A DNA stretch of 8,383 bases from Erythrobacter sp. UBA2510 (lineage in GTDB: Bacteria; Pseudomonadota; Alphaproteobacteria; Sphingomonadales; Sphingomonadaceae). The position numbers and the translations under genes were made by a program. Numbering within the stretch: the first letter of the stretch is position 1; every line of letters begins with the position of its first letter. The stretch lies in the NCBI GenBank assembly GCA_002341345.1, contig DDNW01000121.1:7730-16112 (forward strand). The letters run 5' to 3'. Shown piece after piece: positions 7,046-8,383 of the stretch. The notes beneath the pieces were generated by a model that was not told the origin of the DNA, did no database searches, and worked only from the letters and a program-made list of their open reading frames with translations.

Positions 7046-7615
7046 ATGACCAAAGGTACGCTAACTGCGCGCGCTCTGCCCAAGCGGGTCGAGGCAGAAG
7101 AAAAAGCCCCGGCACCCGCAAAGAAGGGCAATGCCACGCAGGGCAAGGGCGGCAATCTTCAGGACCTGTTCCTCAATTACCTGCGCAAGGAAAAGCTACC
7201 CGTCACCATGTTCCTGGTGAAGGGCGTGAAACTGCAGGGCATTGTCACCTGGTTCGACAATTTCTCGATCCTGCTGCGCCGCGACGGCCAGTCGCAGCTG
7301 GTTTACAAGCATGCGATCTCGACCGTTATGCCGAGCCAGCCCGTCGATGCTGCCCTGTTCGAAACCGATAGCGAGAATGCGCGCAAACAGCGGCTGTTGC
7401 AGGACATCTTCCTCACCCGCGTGCGCGATGCCGGGGTGCAGGTGACCATGTTCCTCGTCAATGGCGTGATGCTGCAAGGTCGCATTGCCGAATTCGACCT
7501 GTTCTGCATGCTGCTCGAACGCGAAGGCTTCGTCCAGCTGGCCTACAAGCACGCCGTCTCGACGGTGCAGCCGGCCATGCCGGTCGATCTTACCGGCGAC
7601 TTCGACGACGATTGA
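7046..7615 (+). CDS. hfq: RNA chaperone Hfq with two fused Sm domains
   Basis: This is a 189-residue protein with two Hfq/Sm repeats, where the usual Hfq is 70-110 residues. Hfq binds sRNAs and A-rich or U-rich mRNA segments as a hexameric ring. Residues 1-36 are a Lys/Ala/Pro-rich tail absent from E. coli Hfq. Domain 1 (37-100) has LQDLFL (Gln39, Asp40), GVKLQG (Lys62), WFDNF (Phe70, Phe73) and YKHAIST (87-93). Domain 2 (117-180) has LQDIFL, GVMLQG, EFDLF and YKHAVST (167-173). The repeats are in register with an 80-residue offset and are about 36 of 63 identical by eye. An acidic tail (DLTGDFDDD) ends the chain, recalling the acidic tip of E. coli Hfq. Three chains could form one six-domain ring (inference). 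Position before hflX matches the common hfq-hflX pairing. The double-domain form is, to my memory, known in sphingomonads. Confidence 0.95.
   Translation: MTKGTLTARALPKRVEAEEKAPAPAKKGNATQGKGGNLQDLFLNYLRKEKLPVTMFLVKGVKLQGIVTWFDNFSILLRRDGQSQLVYKHAISTVMPSQPVDAALFETDSENARKQRLLQDIFLTRVRDAGVQVTMFLVNGVMLQGRIAEFDLFCMLLEREGFVQLAYKHAVSTVQPAMPVDLTGDFDDD
7154..7585 (+). repeat. Internal tandem duplication of the Sm domain within hfq
   Basis: Bases 7154-7345 encode domain 1 and 7394-7585 encode domain 2, offset by exactly 240 bases. The best preserved block is the VTMFLV...GV.LQG segment (near 7202 and 7442), where most differences are at third codon positions. The linker between copies is about 16 residues (101-116). 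The amount of divergence points to an old duplication, not a recent assembly artefact. Confidence 0.9.
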
Positions 7616-7624
7616 GCGTATGTG

Positions 7625-7639
7625 GGACTGACGCAGTCC
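7625..7639 (+). repeat. Perfect 6-bp hairpin between hfq and hflX
   Basis: GGACTG (7625-7630) and CAGTCC (7634-7639) are exact complements around an ACG loop. The TGA at 7629-7631, in frame with hflX, spans the top of the left arm and the loop. An AGGA that could serve as the hflX Shine-Dalgarno starts at 7640, directly after the stem. No T-run follows, so it is not a standard terminator; it may influence hflX translation or mRNA processing. Confidence 0.4.
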
Positions 7640-7652
7640 AGGACGAAATCAA

Positions 7653-8383
7653 CTGATAGTCGACGACGAATTTGACAATGAGGTTACGCGCGGCGCGCGT
7701 GCACTGGTGGTCTGTCCGCAGATCGCCGGGCAGCGCGCCGACCTCTCGCCGGAAAGCCGGGTGGAAGAGGCGAAGGGGCTGGCGCTCGCGATTGGCCTTG
7801 TCGTCGCGGAGGCCTATGTCCTGCCGATCCGTGTTGCCAAGCCCGCCACGCTGTTCGGTTCGGGTCAGGTCGAGCGGATCGCCACTGATTGCGAGTTGCA
7901 CGAGGCCGAGCTGGTTATCGTCGATGGCGCCTTGTCCGCAATCCAGCAGCGCAATCTGGAGGAGAAGCTCCAGCGCAAGGTCATTGACCGGACCGGGTTG
8001 ATCCTCGAAATCTTCGGCGAACGGGCGGCAACGGCGGAAGGCCGCCTGCAAGTCGAACTCGCGCATCTCGACTACCAACAGGGCAGGCTGGTGCGCAGCT
8101 GGACCCACCTTGAGCGCCAACGCGGTGGCTTCGGCTTTCTCGGCGGCCCCGGCGAGACGCAGATCGAGGCCGATAGGCGGATGATCCGTGAGCGGATGGG
8201 CCGCCTGCGCCGCGAGCTGGAGCAGGTACGCCGCACCCGCGCGCTGCATCGCAAGCGACGGGGAAGGGCGCCATGGCCCGTCGTCGCGCTGGTCGGCTAT
8301 ACCAATGCGGGCAAGTCGACCCTGTTCAACCGCATGACCGGGGCCGATGTCATGGCCGAGGACCTGCTCTTCGCCACGCTCGA
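7653..8383 (+). CDS. hflX: Ribosome-splitting GTPase HflX, 5' part (3' end outside window)
   Basis: This is the N-terminal 243 codons of HflX, a GTPase that rescues stalled ribosomes by splitting them; full proteins are about 420-450 residues. Counting from CTG 7653 as residue 1, the N-terminal domain has FGSGQ (68-72), VIDRTGLIL (110-118), a long basic helical stretch and the family signature GGPGETQIEADRR (164-176). The G1/P-loop GYTNAGKS (215-222) and the switch segment LLFATL follow at the edge; G3-G5 are not in the window. The start is uncertain. The frame is open from 7632, after an in-frame TGA at 7629, and contains no ATG, GTG or TTG before GTG 7707. The codons before 7707 (EFDNEVTRGARAL) look like genuine HflX, since FD aligns with the E. 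coli N-terminus. CTG 7653 with AGGA nine bases upstream is therefore the best guess; GTG 7707 is the ordinary-codon alternative. Confidence 0.9.
   Translation, partial: MIVDDEFDNEVTRGARALVVCPQIAGQRADLSPESRVEEAKGLALAIGLVVAEAYVLPIRVAKPATLFGSGQVERIATDCELHEAELVIVDGALSAIQQRNLEEKLQRKVIDRTGLILEIFGERAATAEGRLQVELAHLDYQQGRLVRSWTHLERQRGGFGFLGGPGETQIEADRRMIRERMGRLRRELEQVRRTRALHRKRRGRAPWPVVALVGYTNAGKSTLFNRMTGADVMAEDLLFATL

Noticed and set aside
7672..8001. A 109-codon plus-strand frame starting at TTG 7672
   Set aside because: It overlaps hflX in another phase; the hflX frame carries the conserved GTPase-family motifs, and this one is Arg/Ser-rich shadow sequence.

Overview
The window looks like a conserved alphaproteobacterial chromosomal segment in the order dusB - ntrB - ntrC - ntrY - ntrX - hfq - hflX, all on the + strand. 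Two things suggest a member of the Sphingomonadales (Sphingomonas, Novosphingobium or Erythrobacter-like): the GC-rich codon use, and an Hfq protein made of two fused Sm domains, an architecture I recall from that order. The taxonomic assignment is inference, because no rRNA or other marker is present.

Region by region: 1-630 is the C-terminal part of a tRNA-dihydrouridine synthase (dusB), cut by the left edge. It overlaps the GTG start of ntrB (627-1685), a cytosolic PAS/histidine-kinase nitrogen sensor. After an 18-base gap comes ntrC (1704-3116), a sigma54-type activator with an intact GAFTGA loop. An 86-base gap holds two small inverted repeats. Then come ntrY (3203-5446), a four-helix membrane histidine kinase, a 62-base gap with a 14-base-period TTCGAC triplet, and ntrX (5509-6897), an NtrC-like regulator that has lost GAFTGA. 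A 148-base gap with an 8-bp hairpin precedes hfq (7046-7615). hflX starts near 7653 and runs off the right edge.

How the genes work together: NtrB/NtrC and NtrY/NtrX are paralogous two-component pairs that control nitrogen assimilation and, in other alphaproteobacteria, respiration and envelope or cell-cycle functions. Hfq (sRNA/mRNA chaperone) and HflX (ribosome-splitting GTPase) form a post-transcriptional pair that is a common neighbour. I see no mobile element, CRISPR array, tRNA or rRNA. There is no gene-free stretch longer than 300 bases.

Most noteworthy are the double-domain Hfq with unequal RNA-binding surfaces in its two halves, the contrast between NtrC and NtrX at the sigma54-contact loop, and the absence of an ordinary start codon for hflX. 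For hflX, an in-frame ATG is followed three codons later by a TGA that lies in a perfect hairpin. I did not find a wholly new system; this is mainly a known locus with some unusual details.
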